From Gammaproteobacteria bacterium (GTDB lineage: Bacteria > Pseudomonadota > Gammaproteobacteria > Enterobacterales > Kangiellaceae): a stretch of DNA of 6,017 nucleotides. Every line of letters starts with the position of its first letter. Within the stretch, counting starts at the first letter, position 1. The stretch lies in assembly GCA_002401655.1 (NCBI GenBank), contig NVTT01000060.1:1-6017 (forward strand). Direction: 5' to 3'. Positions 1 to 6,017 of this stretch are shown here, piece after piece. The notes under the pieces are model-generated. The model saw only the letters and a program-made list of their open reading frames with translations. It searched no databases and was not told the DNA's origin. Made by a program: the position numbers and the translations under genes.

Positions 1-122
<122 letters not shown>

Positions 123-171
123 TTATAAAAAAAATTAACTATATCTGCTAGCTTCTGCAAACATAGCTAAA

Positions 172-199
172 CCCGGTTAAGTCTTCCGACCGAACCGAG
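172..199 (-). other. Possible stem-loop in the thrT-tuf spacer
   Basis: On the minus strand CTCGGTT (193-199) can pair with AACCGGG (172-178), giving 7 bp including one G-U pair, with a 14-nt loop. It begins 5 nt after the CCA end of tRNA-Thr(GGU). It has no U-run directly after it, so it does not look like an intrinsic terminator. It may help separate or stabilise the tuf mRNA after tRNA release, or it may be chance. Confidence 0.3.
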
Positions 200-204
200 A
201 TAAA

Positions 205-280
<76 letters not shown>

Positions 281-293
281 TAGATGTTCAAAC

Positions 294-367
<74 letters not shown>

Positions 368-466
368 GTTATTCAAATCGTACTTCAACCGCCAATTAAA
401 AGGCTATGAAACACATACAACATCTGTCATTGAATTGCATATCAACGCTTTATATAGAAGTTGCTC

Positions 467-487
467 TGCTATTACAAGCCCATAGCA
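467..487 (-). other. Small inverted repeat in the Tyr-Gly tRNA spacer
   Basis: TGCTAT (467-472) and ATAGCA (482-487) form a perfect 6-bp stem with a 9-nt loop. It sits inside the 152-bp spacer between tRNA-Tyr and tRNA-Gly, the longest spacer of the cluster. It could be a processing landmark in the polycistronic precursor, but a stem this short may be chance. Confidence 0.25.
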
Positions 488-519
488 ATAAATAACTATT
501 TAAACAACATTCTAAAAAC

Positions 520-603
520 TGGTGGTGGGGGAAGGATTTGAACCTTCGAAGGCGAACCGTCAGATTTACAGTCTGATCCCTTTGACCACTCGGGAACCCC
601 ACC
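520..603 (-). tRNA. tyrU: tRNA-Tyr (anticodon GUA)
   Basis: This 84-nt minus-strand class II tRNA has acceptor GGTGGGG pairing with CCCCACC, anticodon stem CAGA/TCTG around loop CTGTAAA (anticodon GUA), a long variable arm, T loop TTCAAAT and encoded CCA (520-522). It decodes UAC and UAU. The long variable arm fits bacterial tRNA-Tyr. It occupies the second position in the cluster, as tyrU does in E. coli. Confidence 0.97.
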
Positions 604-615
604 AAATACTACTTT

Positions 616-646
616 AAAGTACATCTTAATCTATCAAGCGTACTTT
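616..646 (-). other. Inverted repeat in the Thr-Tyr tRNA spacer
   Basis: AAAGTAC (616-622) and GTACTTT (640-646) form a perfect 7-bp stem with a 17-nt loop. It lies in the 85-bp spacer between tRNA-Thr(UGU) and tRNA-Tyr. A role in precursor folding or cleavage is possible, but it is AT-rich and weak. Confidence 0.25.
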
Positions 647-688
647 TTTACTTTACAATAAACAGGCAATACCTATTTACAAGAATAA

Positions 689-764
<76 letters not shown>

Positions 765-873
765 ATTTTAACTAGTGGCAAAACTCTCATTTATGCCTAA
801 ATAGCGTATAAAATCAGCCATTTACTCCTGTTTGATAGTGCATTCTTACGGCTCCTATGTAACAGGGACGCGA

Positions 874-902
874 ATTCTAATGAGTTATTAGCTAATGATC
901 AA
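874..902 (-). promoter_or_regulatory. Sigma70 promoter of the tRNA-tuf operon
   Basis: On the minus strand TTGATC (897-902) is followed after exactly 17 bp by TAGAAT (874-879), a good -35/-10 pair. The bases after the -10 (873-867) read TCGCGTC, a GC-rich discriminator like those of stringently controlled stable-RNA promoters. Upstream of the -35, an A-tract (about 904-914 on the minus strand) could act as an UP element. The predicted start near 866-868 leaves a leader of about 100 nt before tRNA-Thr(UGU). Growth-rate and ppGpp control is inferred from this architecture. Confidence 0.8.
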
Positions 903-1084
903 CGATTTTTTTAAGTAATTTGACAATTCTTTGATAGGATAATAACTGCATCCTAGCGAAGTACTAAAAAAGTAGCATAAAACGCCTATTTTTCAGTAAG
1001 TTAAAGCTATATTAACAATTATTGTTATATGTCATAATTTATACTCAAAATTGATTTCAAGAAAATAGAGAAGAAAATAATTTA
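903..1084. other. Divergent intergenic region with no gene
   Basis: Together with 765-902 this is a gene-free stretch of about 320 bp between the tRNA operon and the small plus-strand frame. I see no RNA gene or convincing ORF here. A perfect TTGACA at 920-925 reads rightward, but the nearest good -10 (GATAAT, 938-943) is only 12 bp away, so it is not a standard promoter. A weak rightward candidate is TTAACA (1012-1017) with CATAAT (1033-1038) at 15 bp, which could serve the 1085 frame. Confidence 0.5.
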
Positions 1085-1297
1085 ATGACTAGTAAAAACT
1101 AAAGACTTTTAACTATCGTTAGCTTTATCAGTGGATCAATATTGAGCCTTTCAGCCGTTTATTTGCTTCACCCAAACCTTCATCAAGAAAAAGCTAAAAG
1201 TGTTACAAGTGCTCCTACGTTTAACGATGTCGCCAACAACCAAATCGAATCTATACCATCAAACAATTCAACTGAGAATGAATCAAATAAACGATGA
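1085..1297 (+). pseudogene. Small single-pass membrane peptide gene broken by a TAA at codon 6
   Basis: From ATG at 1085 to TGA at 1295-1297 there are 71 codons in one frame, but codon 6 (1100-1102) is TAA. Ignoring that stop, the product would be a 70-residue protein. It has a short basic N-terminus (MTSKN, stop, R), a hydrophobic segment of about 20 residues (LLTIVSFISGSILSLSAVYL, codons 8-27) and a polar Asn/Ser/Glu-rich tail. That is the layout of a membrane-anchored peptide with a periplasmic tail. No ATG, GTG or TTG start lies between the stop and the hydrophobic segment; the first TTG (1142) falls inside it. A CAA-to-TAA change (Gln) would explain the break by one base. I do not recognise the family. 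It ends 8 bp from the stop of the convergent TPR-like gene. The Shine-Dalgarno upstream is poor. It could also be a chance ORF or a base error in the sequence. Confidence 0.45.
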
Positions 1298-1305
1298 AAC
1301 AATAC

Positions 1306-1965
1306 TTACGTTCTCTTTCTGCGATTTATTTTCTTTTCTATTTTAATTAATAAAGCTACAATTTCTTTCTGGCGCTCCTCATCGGCCAACGGAGTAATTT
1401 GTACAGGAACTGAGTTCTGTGCTTTTATCAAATATTCTTTTGCTTTCATATACTTTTTTTTCTCGTCAAATAAGAACTCCGCATAAAAATAGTTTGGATC
1501 GACACCATTAGGGTTTATTACCAAAGCTTTAACAAGGTGCTTTTCAGCCTCTGAATCACTTCCAAAACCGAATGGCCACCCGGGAACTTTTGCATATAAC
1601 AATCCTAAGCTTGCATGTGCAGAGCCTGATAAGGAATTCTCATCAAGACTAATAGCCATATCCAAATCTTTACGCGCGGCTTTTACTAGAGATAACGCAC
1701 CTAGGCCACCTCGAGCATTAGCAAAACTCGATTTAATTATACCTCTCCAAATCCATCCTTTTGCATCTTTCTGGTTTTCTTTAATGTATCTGTCGGCTTG
1801 CTTAACTAAATTTTCAAAAGCCGCTTCTTGTTTATTTCCTTCTAGTACATAACTTGCTTCAGACCAATTCTCACCTAATGATTTAATAGTGTTTTCGGAT
1901 AGGGCTAAATAACTAAATGTTAAGCTTAATGCCAATATTAAAATCTTATGTAATTTGCTAAACAT
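1306..1965 (-). CDS. Exported TPR-like helical-repeat protein
   Basis: A protein of 219 residues of unknown precise function. Residues 1-23 form a signal peptide: KLHK, then a hydrophobic core (ILILALSLTFSYL) and ALS before a likely cleavage, so the mature protein should be periplasmic, or anchored or peripheral at the envelope. The rest is helical with TPR-like spacing, clearest at about 96-110, 136-151 and 158-184 (A-x3-L-x2-AL...NP; Y-A-E-x-L-F). A distinctive VPGWPFGFG loop (127-135) lies between helices. TPR proteins usually act as scaffolds. I chose the ATG at 1965 over the one at 2007: it has AAGGAG 6 nt upstream and starts directly with the signal peptide, whereas the longer version overlaps the upstream SDR gene and masks the signal. 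It is the last gene of the operon, 25 bp after the SDR gene. The C-terminus is Lys/Arg-rich. No intrinsic terminator is visible downstream. Confidence 0.8.
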   Translation of the reverse strand: MFSKLHKILILALSLTFSYLALSENTIKSLGENWSEASYVLEGNKQEAAFENLVKQADRYIKENQKDAKGWIWRGIIKSSFANARGGLGALSLVKAARKDLDMAISLDENSLSGSAHASLGLLYAKVPGWPFGFGSDSEAEKHLVKALVINPNGVDPNYFYAEFLFDEKKKYMKAKEYLIKAQNSVPVQITPLADEERQKEIVALLIKIEKKINRRKRT

Positions 1966-1971
1966 ATTTCT

Positions 1972-1977
1972 CTCCTT
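1972..1977 (-). promoter_or_regulatory. Ribosome binding site deciding the TPR gene start
   Basis: AAGGAG on the minus strand, 6 nt before the ATG at 1965. Together with the signal peptide that begins there, it argues against the in-frame ATG at 2007. Confidence 0.8.
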
Positions 1978-1990
1978 TAAATAAGCATTT

Positions 1991-2863
1991 CTATGAGTGA
2001 GTAGCACTAGAAGTGATACGACTCATTGTCTTTTGCTGAGTTGATTTATTAGTTAGTTTGACCACCGAGCCAATATTACTAAGCTTTGCGAAGTGCATAA
2101 TTTGTTTTATTTGATTGCCAATGGCTTTATCTACTATTGATGGTATAAGACCGTTCACTTTTAAAAATAATTTTTCCGGCCAACCAATTGCCACTCGTTC
2201 AGTTTCATTCAGTAACTGTTTTATTACCACATCTGCGACAACGGACACCGTGTCAGTCGCATTACCTAACTTCTTATTAAGTTGATTCACGGAAGTCGAA
2301 TTAATATCAGTATCGGTAGCTCGGGGAGCTATATACAATACTTTTGTAGATTTATTTTGCAACTCTCTTTTTAATGATTCACTAAATCCTTTCAAACCAA
2401 ATTTGCTAGCACAATAGGTTGTAAAACACGGATAACCTATAGTTCCAAAAGAAGAGCCTACATTTAGAATTATGCTGTTTTGTGGCCTCGCTAACATCGG
2501 CAATAATGCTTTAGTTAACAGCATCGGAGAAAGTAAATTAATATTCATTAGTTGATTAATTTGATCATCAGAACTCGATTCAAAGGTAGAGAAGTGACTG
2601 ACTCCTGCATTATTAATCAATATATCGATATGAGTAAGTGATTCACAGTATGAGACCAACTTATTTCGACCATCTGTTTGCGACAAGTCAGCACATATGA
2701 TTTGATGATTGTTACCGATCATTTCATTGACCGCTTCTAATTTTTTAAAATTTCGGCCTACTAAGATTAATTTAGCTTGATGCTTATGCAAGCGAATAGC
2801 AATTGCTTGCCCTATTCCACCGCTAGCACCAGTTAATAAGATAGTTTTACCTTTGATATTCAT
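1991..2863 (-). CDS. Classical short-chain dehydrogenase/reductase (SDR)
   Basis: A 290-residue NAD(P)H-dependent oxidoreductase of the classical SDR family, expected to be cytoplasmic. The Rossmann cofactor motif TGASGGIG is at 11-18. Arg37 after the second strand (VGRN) suggests NADPH. NNAG is at 84-87. The catalytic tetrad is present: Asn109 (MNINL), Ser137 or Ser138 (NVGSS), Tyr150 and Lys154 (YCASK). The usual PG motif after strand 6 reads APRATDT (179-185). It is some 40 residues longer than a minimal SDR, with a partly hydrophobic C-terminal extension (about 228-270) that may bind a lipid-like substrate or the membrane. GAGG at 2873-2876 lies 9 nt before the ATG. The gene follows the oxidase gene by 34 bp. 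Substrate unknown; by context it would reduce a carbonyl, or oxidise an alcohol, on an acyl-derived intermediate. Confidence 0.92.
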   Translation of the reverse strand: MNIKGKTILLTGASGGIGQAIAIRLHKHQAKLILVGRNFKKLEAVNEMIGNNHQIICADLSQTDGRNKLVSYCESLTHIDILINNAGVSHFSTFESSSDDQINQLMNINLLSPMLLTKALLPMLARPQNSIILNVGSSFGTIGYPCFTTYCASKFGLKGFSESLKRELQNKSTKVLYIAPRATDTDINSTSVNQLNKKLGNATDTVSVVADVVIKQLLNETERVAIGWPEKLFLKVNGLIPSIVDKAIGNQIKQIMHFAKLSNIGSVVKLTNKSTQQKTMSRITSSATHS

Positions 2864-2897
2864 TAGATATTTCCTCTACAAAATGATGAAAATAAAG

Positions 2898-3593
2898 TTA
2901 CGCTGCGATTGAAATACCATGAGATGATTTTAACGAATAAAATATTTCACCGTACAAGCAATAAAATTTATTGGCTGCATCAATGATCAATTGCTGTTCT
3001 TCTTTATCCGTTATTTTATTCATCAACATTTCAAAAAACTTAACGTGTTCAATATCAAGTGAACCATGAGAATGTAAATAGCTGAAAGCATTTTTTTCTA
3101 CACCTTTAGTGGAATCATTCGGAAAATTCAATACCTTTTGAATGCTATCTGCAGCCATATCCGCTAAGGCAATACTCGTTCCCTCTAGAACGTGAACCAT
3201 ACCAAAAAAAACAAGCGGATTGACTCTGTTAATACTGTCGTAAGCATAAGACACCATCAATTCCGTTGCCCAAGATGGTTGACTACTTCTAACTTCCTCT
3301 TTATCAAAACCGCAACTAGCAATATCGTTCAAAACCCACTCTTGATGCCCTAACTCCTCCTCAATATATTCCGCAACAGCTTCTCGTAACCACTCCTTAC
3401 TTTCGGGAAGTTTACTACCTACGCTCATTAAAAGAGGGACGGTATGTTTGACGTGATGATAGGCTTCTTTTAAAAAAGCGACATAATCATCTTTATTAAT
3501 ATTACCGCTCATACATTGACTAATAATTGGTGCCTTAAATAAATATTTTTTTGCATCTTGCGTTTCATTGATTAAGCGCTGAAAAAAACTCAT
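2898..3593 (-). CDS. Heme-oxygenase-like metal oxidase/oxygenase (iron-containing redox enzyme family; TenA/PqqC/UndA-like fold)
   Basis: A 231-residue all-helical protein of the heme-oxygenase-like superfamily, which includes TenA, PqqC and non-heme iron enzymes such as UndA (fatty acid to terminal alkene) and CADD. Candidate metal ligands sit where this family has them: Glu80 and His83 (EEELGHQ), Glu137 (HVLEGT), and His176, Asp180 and His183 (HSHGSLDIEH). The Glu/His/Asp set favours a mono- or di-iron oxidase over TenA thiaminase, and no thiamine genes are nearby. There is no signal peptide, so it is cytoplasmic. Its ATG overlaps the stop of the ligase gene (ATGA, 3590-3593), which implies translational coupling. 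A substrate linked to the ligase product is inference; the actual reaction cannot be read from the sequence. Confidence 0.82.
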   Translation of the reverse strand: MSFFQRLINETQDAKKYLFKAPIISQCMSGNINKDDYVAFLKEAYHHVKHTVPLLMSVGSKLPESKEWLREAVAEYIEEELGHQEWVLNDIASCGFDKEEVRSSQPSWATELMVSYAYDSINRVNPLVFFGMVHVLEGTSIALADMAADSIQKVLNFPNDSTKGVEKNAFSYLHSHGSLDIEHVKFFEMLMNKITDKEEQQLIIDAANKFYCLYGEIFYSLKSSHGISIAA

Positions 3594-5191
3594 TGGGATA
3601 CTCCTTCGTTCATAGTTTTACTATGCGATATTTCATTGTTCAATATCACAGTATTTGATAGTTTATTAAAAGATGACTTTTTAATTGGGAATGATTGGAA
3701 AACAGATTGAGCCAAGATATCGAACTGACTTCTGAAGTGCTGCTCTATAAATAGTCTCTTAGGACGATTGTTTTCAGTCAAAAAACCTTTTTCATTAGAA
3801 AGTGGGTGCTGCAAAACTAACCAATTTTTAATTTGTGCGTAATCCGGTAGCTTTTGATTAATTCTATAAACAGCTTGTTCAATTACTTTACTGGGTGTTG
3901 ATGAATCAAATAAATAGAAAAGAGCTACACAAAAAGGTTTAGCATCACCAAATACAAAGCACTGCTGAAATAAATCGCCACCGGTCGATCCCTGCTGAAG
4001 AAAATAGCTTTCTACCCACTCTGGACTAATGTTTCTTCCATAACTAGAAATGATAAGATTTTTCTCTCGACCATTCACCATGCAATAACCATCATCATCA
4101 ATGAAACCTAAGTCACCCGAATGAAATTGTTTTTGATACCAGCTGGTTTTATCGCCTAAATAACCTAAAAACGTATTCCCCTTAATAATAATTTCATTAT
4201 CTTGGATTGAAATTTGAATATGTGGAAGAACTTTACCAACAGCCCCCAGCTTATTATTTTTTAGTGTACTTAAGGCGACAACAGACGAACATTCAGAAAG
4301 ACCATAACCTTGATACACGGGTAAATTAATTCCTTTTGCTCTGCGTAATAGTTCCGACGACACCTTGCTACCGCCGACAGCAATAAACTTTAATGAAGTA
4401 GGTACAACCCATCCATTTTCTGCCGCGTTAACAAGTAGGAGGAGAAGCTCAGGCACTAAAATTAAACTGTTCGGCTGATTCATTGAAATACAAGAAAGTA
4501 ATTGATTAGCATTTATTTTTGAACTACCTAATAAACCTCTCATTTCAGCTGAAACTAAGCTCACAGTACCACCACTGATTAGAGGTGCATAAACACCTGC
4601 GATATTTTCTAATAACGTACTTAAAGGTAATATACATAAATGTTTTGGTTGTTCTATAGCAACCACTTCAATTATGGACTTAGCGACAACTAGTTGATTT
4701 TCACTTGATAAACAAACACCTTTTGGACTTCCTGTAGATCCTGACGTAAAAGTAATTTTTGATGTATACCTTGGCATTTCAGCCATTATCTTTCCATCAT
4801 TTTGTAAGCAAATAATCGCTTCAAGTTCAGTCACAGTTTCATGAGACTCGTAGAAGCCGAATTCATTTATCTCTTGATGATTTTTGGCAACAAAAATAGT
4901 ATTAATACTTGTCTTTGATAATGCAGAGTTAATTTGAGATGATGTAAAAAAAGGAGGCAAAGGAACAAATGTTATCCCTAAACTTTGGCAAGCTAAATCA
5001 ATAATAACCCATTCAATACAATTATCTAATACGGTCACAATACCATTCGCATTGATTGTCTTGAAATAGCGACTTACTCCAAGCACTCTTCGTTCAAGTT
5101 GCCTATAACTAAGATGAAGATCTCCACATTTAACTGCAATATGATTAGAGTCAAAGTTGATTTCTTCAAAAATTGAGTGTTTCATGTTCAT
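3590..5191 (-). CDS. AMP-forming acyl-CoA/ACP ligase-like protein (ANL superfamily)
   Basis: A 533-residue cytoplasmic member of the adenylate-forming family, which activates a carboxylic acid with ATP as acyl-AMP and passes it to CoA, a carrier protein or another nucleophile. The motifs appear in order: phosphate-binding A3 TSGSTGSPKG (149-158), A5 YGLSE (296-300), A7 SGD (358-360), A8 hinge GREKNLI (374-380) and GRNISPEWVE (385-394). The length suits a fatty-acyl ligase. The C-terminal A10 region reads LTENNRPKR (471-479); where fatty-acyl ligases have their catalytic lysine this protein seems to have Arg476. A tail of about 45 residues follows. No signal peptide. A second in-frame ATG lies at codon 3; the Shine-Dalgarno before either is weak (GGA, 13 nt before the first). 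It lies 54 bp after the hemolysin-family gene and overlaps the oxidase gene by 4 bp. Substrate unknown; a fatty acid is likely by context. Confidence 0.9.
   Translation of the reverse strand: MNMKHSIFEEINFDSNHIAVKCGDLHLSYRQLERRVLGVSRYFKTINANGIVTVLDNCIEWVIIDLACQSLGITFVPLPPFFTSSQINSALSKTSINTIFVAKNHQEINEFGFYESHETVTELEAIICLQNDGKIMAEMPRYTSKITFTSGSTGSPKGVCLSSENQLVVAKSIIEVVAIEQPKHLCILPLSTLLENIAGVYAPLISGGTVSLVSAEMRGLLGSSKINANQLLSCISMNQPNSLILVPELLLLLVNAAENGWVVPTSLKFIAVGGSKVSSELLRRAKGINLPVYQGYGLSECSSVVALSTLKNNKLGAVGKVLPHIQISIQDNEIIIKGNTFLGYLGDKTSWYQKQFHSGDLGFIDDDGYCMVNGREKNLIISSYGRNISPEWVESYFLQQGSTGGDLFQQCFVFGDAKPFCVALFYLFDSSTPSKVIEQAVYRINQKLPDYAQIKNWLVLQHPLSNEKGFLTENNRPKRLFIEQHFRSQFDILAQSVFQSFPIKKSSFNKLSNTVILNNEISHSKTMNEGVSQ
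3601..3606 (-). promoter_or_regulatory. Ribosome binding site of the oxidase gene, inside the ligase gene
   Basis: AAGGAG on the minus strand, 7 nt before the ATG at 3593. It lies within the last codons of the upstream ligase gene. With the ATGA stop-start overlap, it ties translation of the two genes together. Confidence 0.8.
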
Positions 5192-5235
5192 TAGTTAAAT
5201 TTTTCCGAAGAGTGAGTGTTAAAAATAGAAAACAT
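5191..5235 (-). other. Possible 14-codon leader frame coupled to the ligase start
   Basis: ATG at 5235 opens a 14-residue frame (MFSIFNTHSSEKFN) whose TAA overlaps the ligase ATG as TAATG (5189-5193). Since the ligase has only a weak Shine-Dalgarno, coupling through such a frame is conceivable. However, this frame has no clear ribosome binding site of its own, and a frame of this length in AT-rich DNA may be chance. Confidence 0.2.
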
Positions 5236-5245
5236 TAGTGCACAA

Positions 5246-5956
5246 CTATTTTAATAGATTATTCGCAATATCTTCTATTTGAGAAGAGAATGTGTAAGCT
5301 ATTTCAGAATACCTTTCTGATCGTTCGATTAAATATATTGCTTGATCAATATCAATAGCGATTAACTCTGGTGAGGTATCATAATAACTTCCCCAATGAT
5401 TACTTTCTTGGCCCAACTTATTGGGGTCTGCTTCTGCTATATAAAAAACACTCATACATAGATTGCGAAGTATCATTTTTATTTGAGGCGTTGCACAAAA
5501 AACCAGTTTTGAAATCCCTGCTTTGGATGCGACTAATGCAGCGATTATAAATAGTTGTCTAGTAAAAGTTTTATTAGTACCGAATAAATTCCCTACCTCA
5601 CCTATTTGTTTGCGAGTAACGTTCTCCTTTTGAAAAAATAGCTCTATTGATTTCTTTAAATATTGCTCTATAAAGATTGGCCCTTCACTAGCAATTTTAA
5701 GACCTAACGTGCTTTGAATTTCTCCTTTCTGTCTAATGCTAATAAGATTAGGTAGAAAATTTTTAATATTTGCACCATAGTAACGGTCAAATCCATTCCA
5801 AATGAAATTCTCTACGTTATTTCTATCCAAATTTAGAGGGAGTGATAATTGAACATTAAGTTGATTTGATTCACTTTCATTTCTAGTTGGAAAATGGAAG
5901 TGAGGAGAGTACAAAAAAGTGCTTTTTTCTGATTGATCAAATGAAACATTTAACAT
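5246..5956 (-). CDS. Thermostable hemolysin (delta-VPH) family protein, probable GNAT-like enzyme
   Basis: A 236-residue protein that I match by pattern to the thermostable hemolysin family (named from Vibrio parahaemolyticus delta-VPH). The visible family hallmarks are RYYGANIKNFLPNLI (58-72), LGLKIA (84-89), FIEQYL (95-100), EVGNL (120-124), FTRQLF (131-136), LVFCAT (151-156), AEADPNKLG (174-182), WGSYY (188-192) and a following Pro196. The alternation of strands and helices resembles GNAT acyltransferases and the LuxI-type synthases. There is no signal peptide or membrane segment, so a classical secreted pore-former is unlikely. The name rests on haemolysis seen on expression, which could reflect a product instead. 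It is the first gene of the operon, upstream of an acyl ligase, which suits an acyl-group-using enzyme (inference). The ATG at 5956 has only a modest Shine-Dalgarno (CAGGTAG). Confidence 0.85.
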   Translation of the reverse strand: MLNVSFDQSEKSTFLYSPHFHFPTRNESESNQLNVQLSLPLNLDRNNVENFIWNGFDRYYGANIKNFLPNLISIRQKGEIQSTLGLKIASEGPIFIEQYLKKSIELFFQKENVTRKQIGEVGNLFGTNKTFTRQLFIIAALVASKAGISKLVFCATPQIKMILRNLCMSVFYIAEADPNKLGQESNHWGSYYDTSPELIAIDIDQAIYLIERSERYSEIAYTFSSQIEDIANNLLK

Positions 5957-5989
5957 GATAAACTACCTGCAATTCATAACCTTGCAAAT

Positions 5990-5995
5990 ATCATA
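5990..5995 (-). promoter_or_regulatory. Possible -10 element of the five-gene operon
   Basis: TATGAT on the minus strand, 33 bp before the ATG of the first gene of the cluster. A -35 at 17 bp would fall at or beyond the window edge, so the promoter cannot be completed here. Similar hexamers are common in AT-rich DNA. Confidence 0.25.
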
Positions 5996-6017
5996 GAATT
6001 AAAAACTTAAATGAAGC

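Noticed and set aside
790..830. Second leftward tRNA promoter around TTATAC
   Set aside because: No acceptable -35 lies at 16-18 bp, and the promoter at 874-902 is far better.
920..943. Rightward promoter with perfect TTGACA
   Set aside because: The only good -10 (GATAAT) is 12 bp downstream, too close for sigma70; candidates at 16-18 bp are poor.
1227..1350. Plus-strand frame from ATG at 1227 across both convergent gene ends
   Set aside because: It is out of frame with the small membrane frame, overlaps the TPR gene antisense, has no ribosome binding site and its composition looks like a shadow.
1966..2007. Longer TPR-protein start at 2007 adding 14 residues (MLLTHRNAYLKERN)
   Set aside because: It overlaps the SDR gene, lacks a good ribosome binding site and would bury the signal peptide. 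ATG at 1965 has AAGGAG at the right distance.
2898..3593. Assignment as TenA thiaminase or PqqC
   Set aside because: No thiamine or PQQ genes are nearby, and the Glu/His/Asp pattern fits metal-binding oxidases better.

Overview
The window looks like an AT-rich gammaproteobacterial chromosome, most likely a marine Alteromonadales-type organism. The clue is the block at 1-764. Read on the minus strand it gives tRNA-Thr(UGU), tRNA-Tyr(GUA), tRNA-Gly(UCC), tRNA-Thr(GGU) and then the start of the EF-Tu gene, which is the order of the thrU-tyrU-glyT-thrT-tufB operon of E. coli. The genus is inference; nothing here fixes it.

Layout. 1-95 is the EF-Tu N-terminus (the gene runs off the window). 205-764 holds four tRNA genes. 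874-902 is a strong sigma70-type promoter reading leftward into them. 1085-1297 is a small plus-strand reading frame for a single-pass membrane peptide, interrupted by one in-frame TAA at codon 6. 1306-5956 is a five-gene minus-strand cluster that converges on that small frame with 8 bp between stop codons.

The cluster, in transcription order, encodes: a thermostable-hemolysin (delta-VPH) family protein, which I read as a probable cytoplasmic GNAT-like enzyme rather than a secreted toxin; an AMP-forming acyl ligase; a heme-oxygenase-like metal-dependent oxidase/oxygenase; a classical SDR oxidoreductase; and a signal-peptide-bearing TPR-like protein. Gaps are 54 bp, a 4-bp ATGA overlap, 34 bp and 25 bp, so the genes are very probably one operon.

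Working hypothesis (inference): the cluster makes a small fatty-acid-derived or acylated metabolite. The ligase would activate a carboxylic acid, the hemolysin-family protein would transfer or condense an acyl group, the oxidase and SDR would tailor the product, and the exported TPR-like protein would act at the envelope. I know of no experimentally assigned product for this combination. Two further points deserve attention: the ligase seems to carry Arg where related ligases have the A10 catalytic lysine, and the small membrane peptide gene is either freshly inactivated or affected by a base error.
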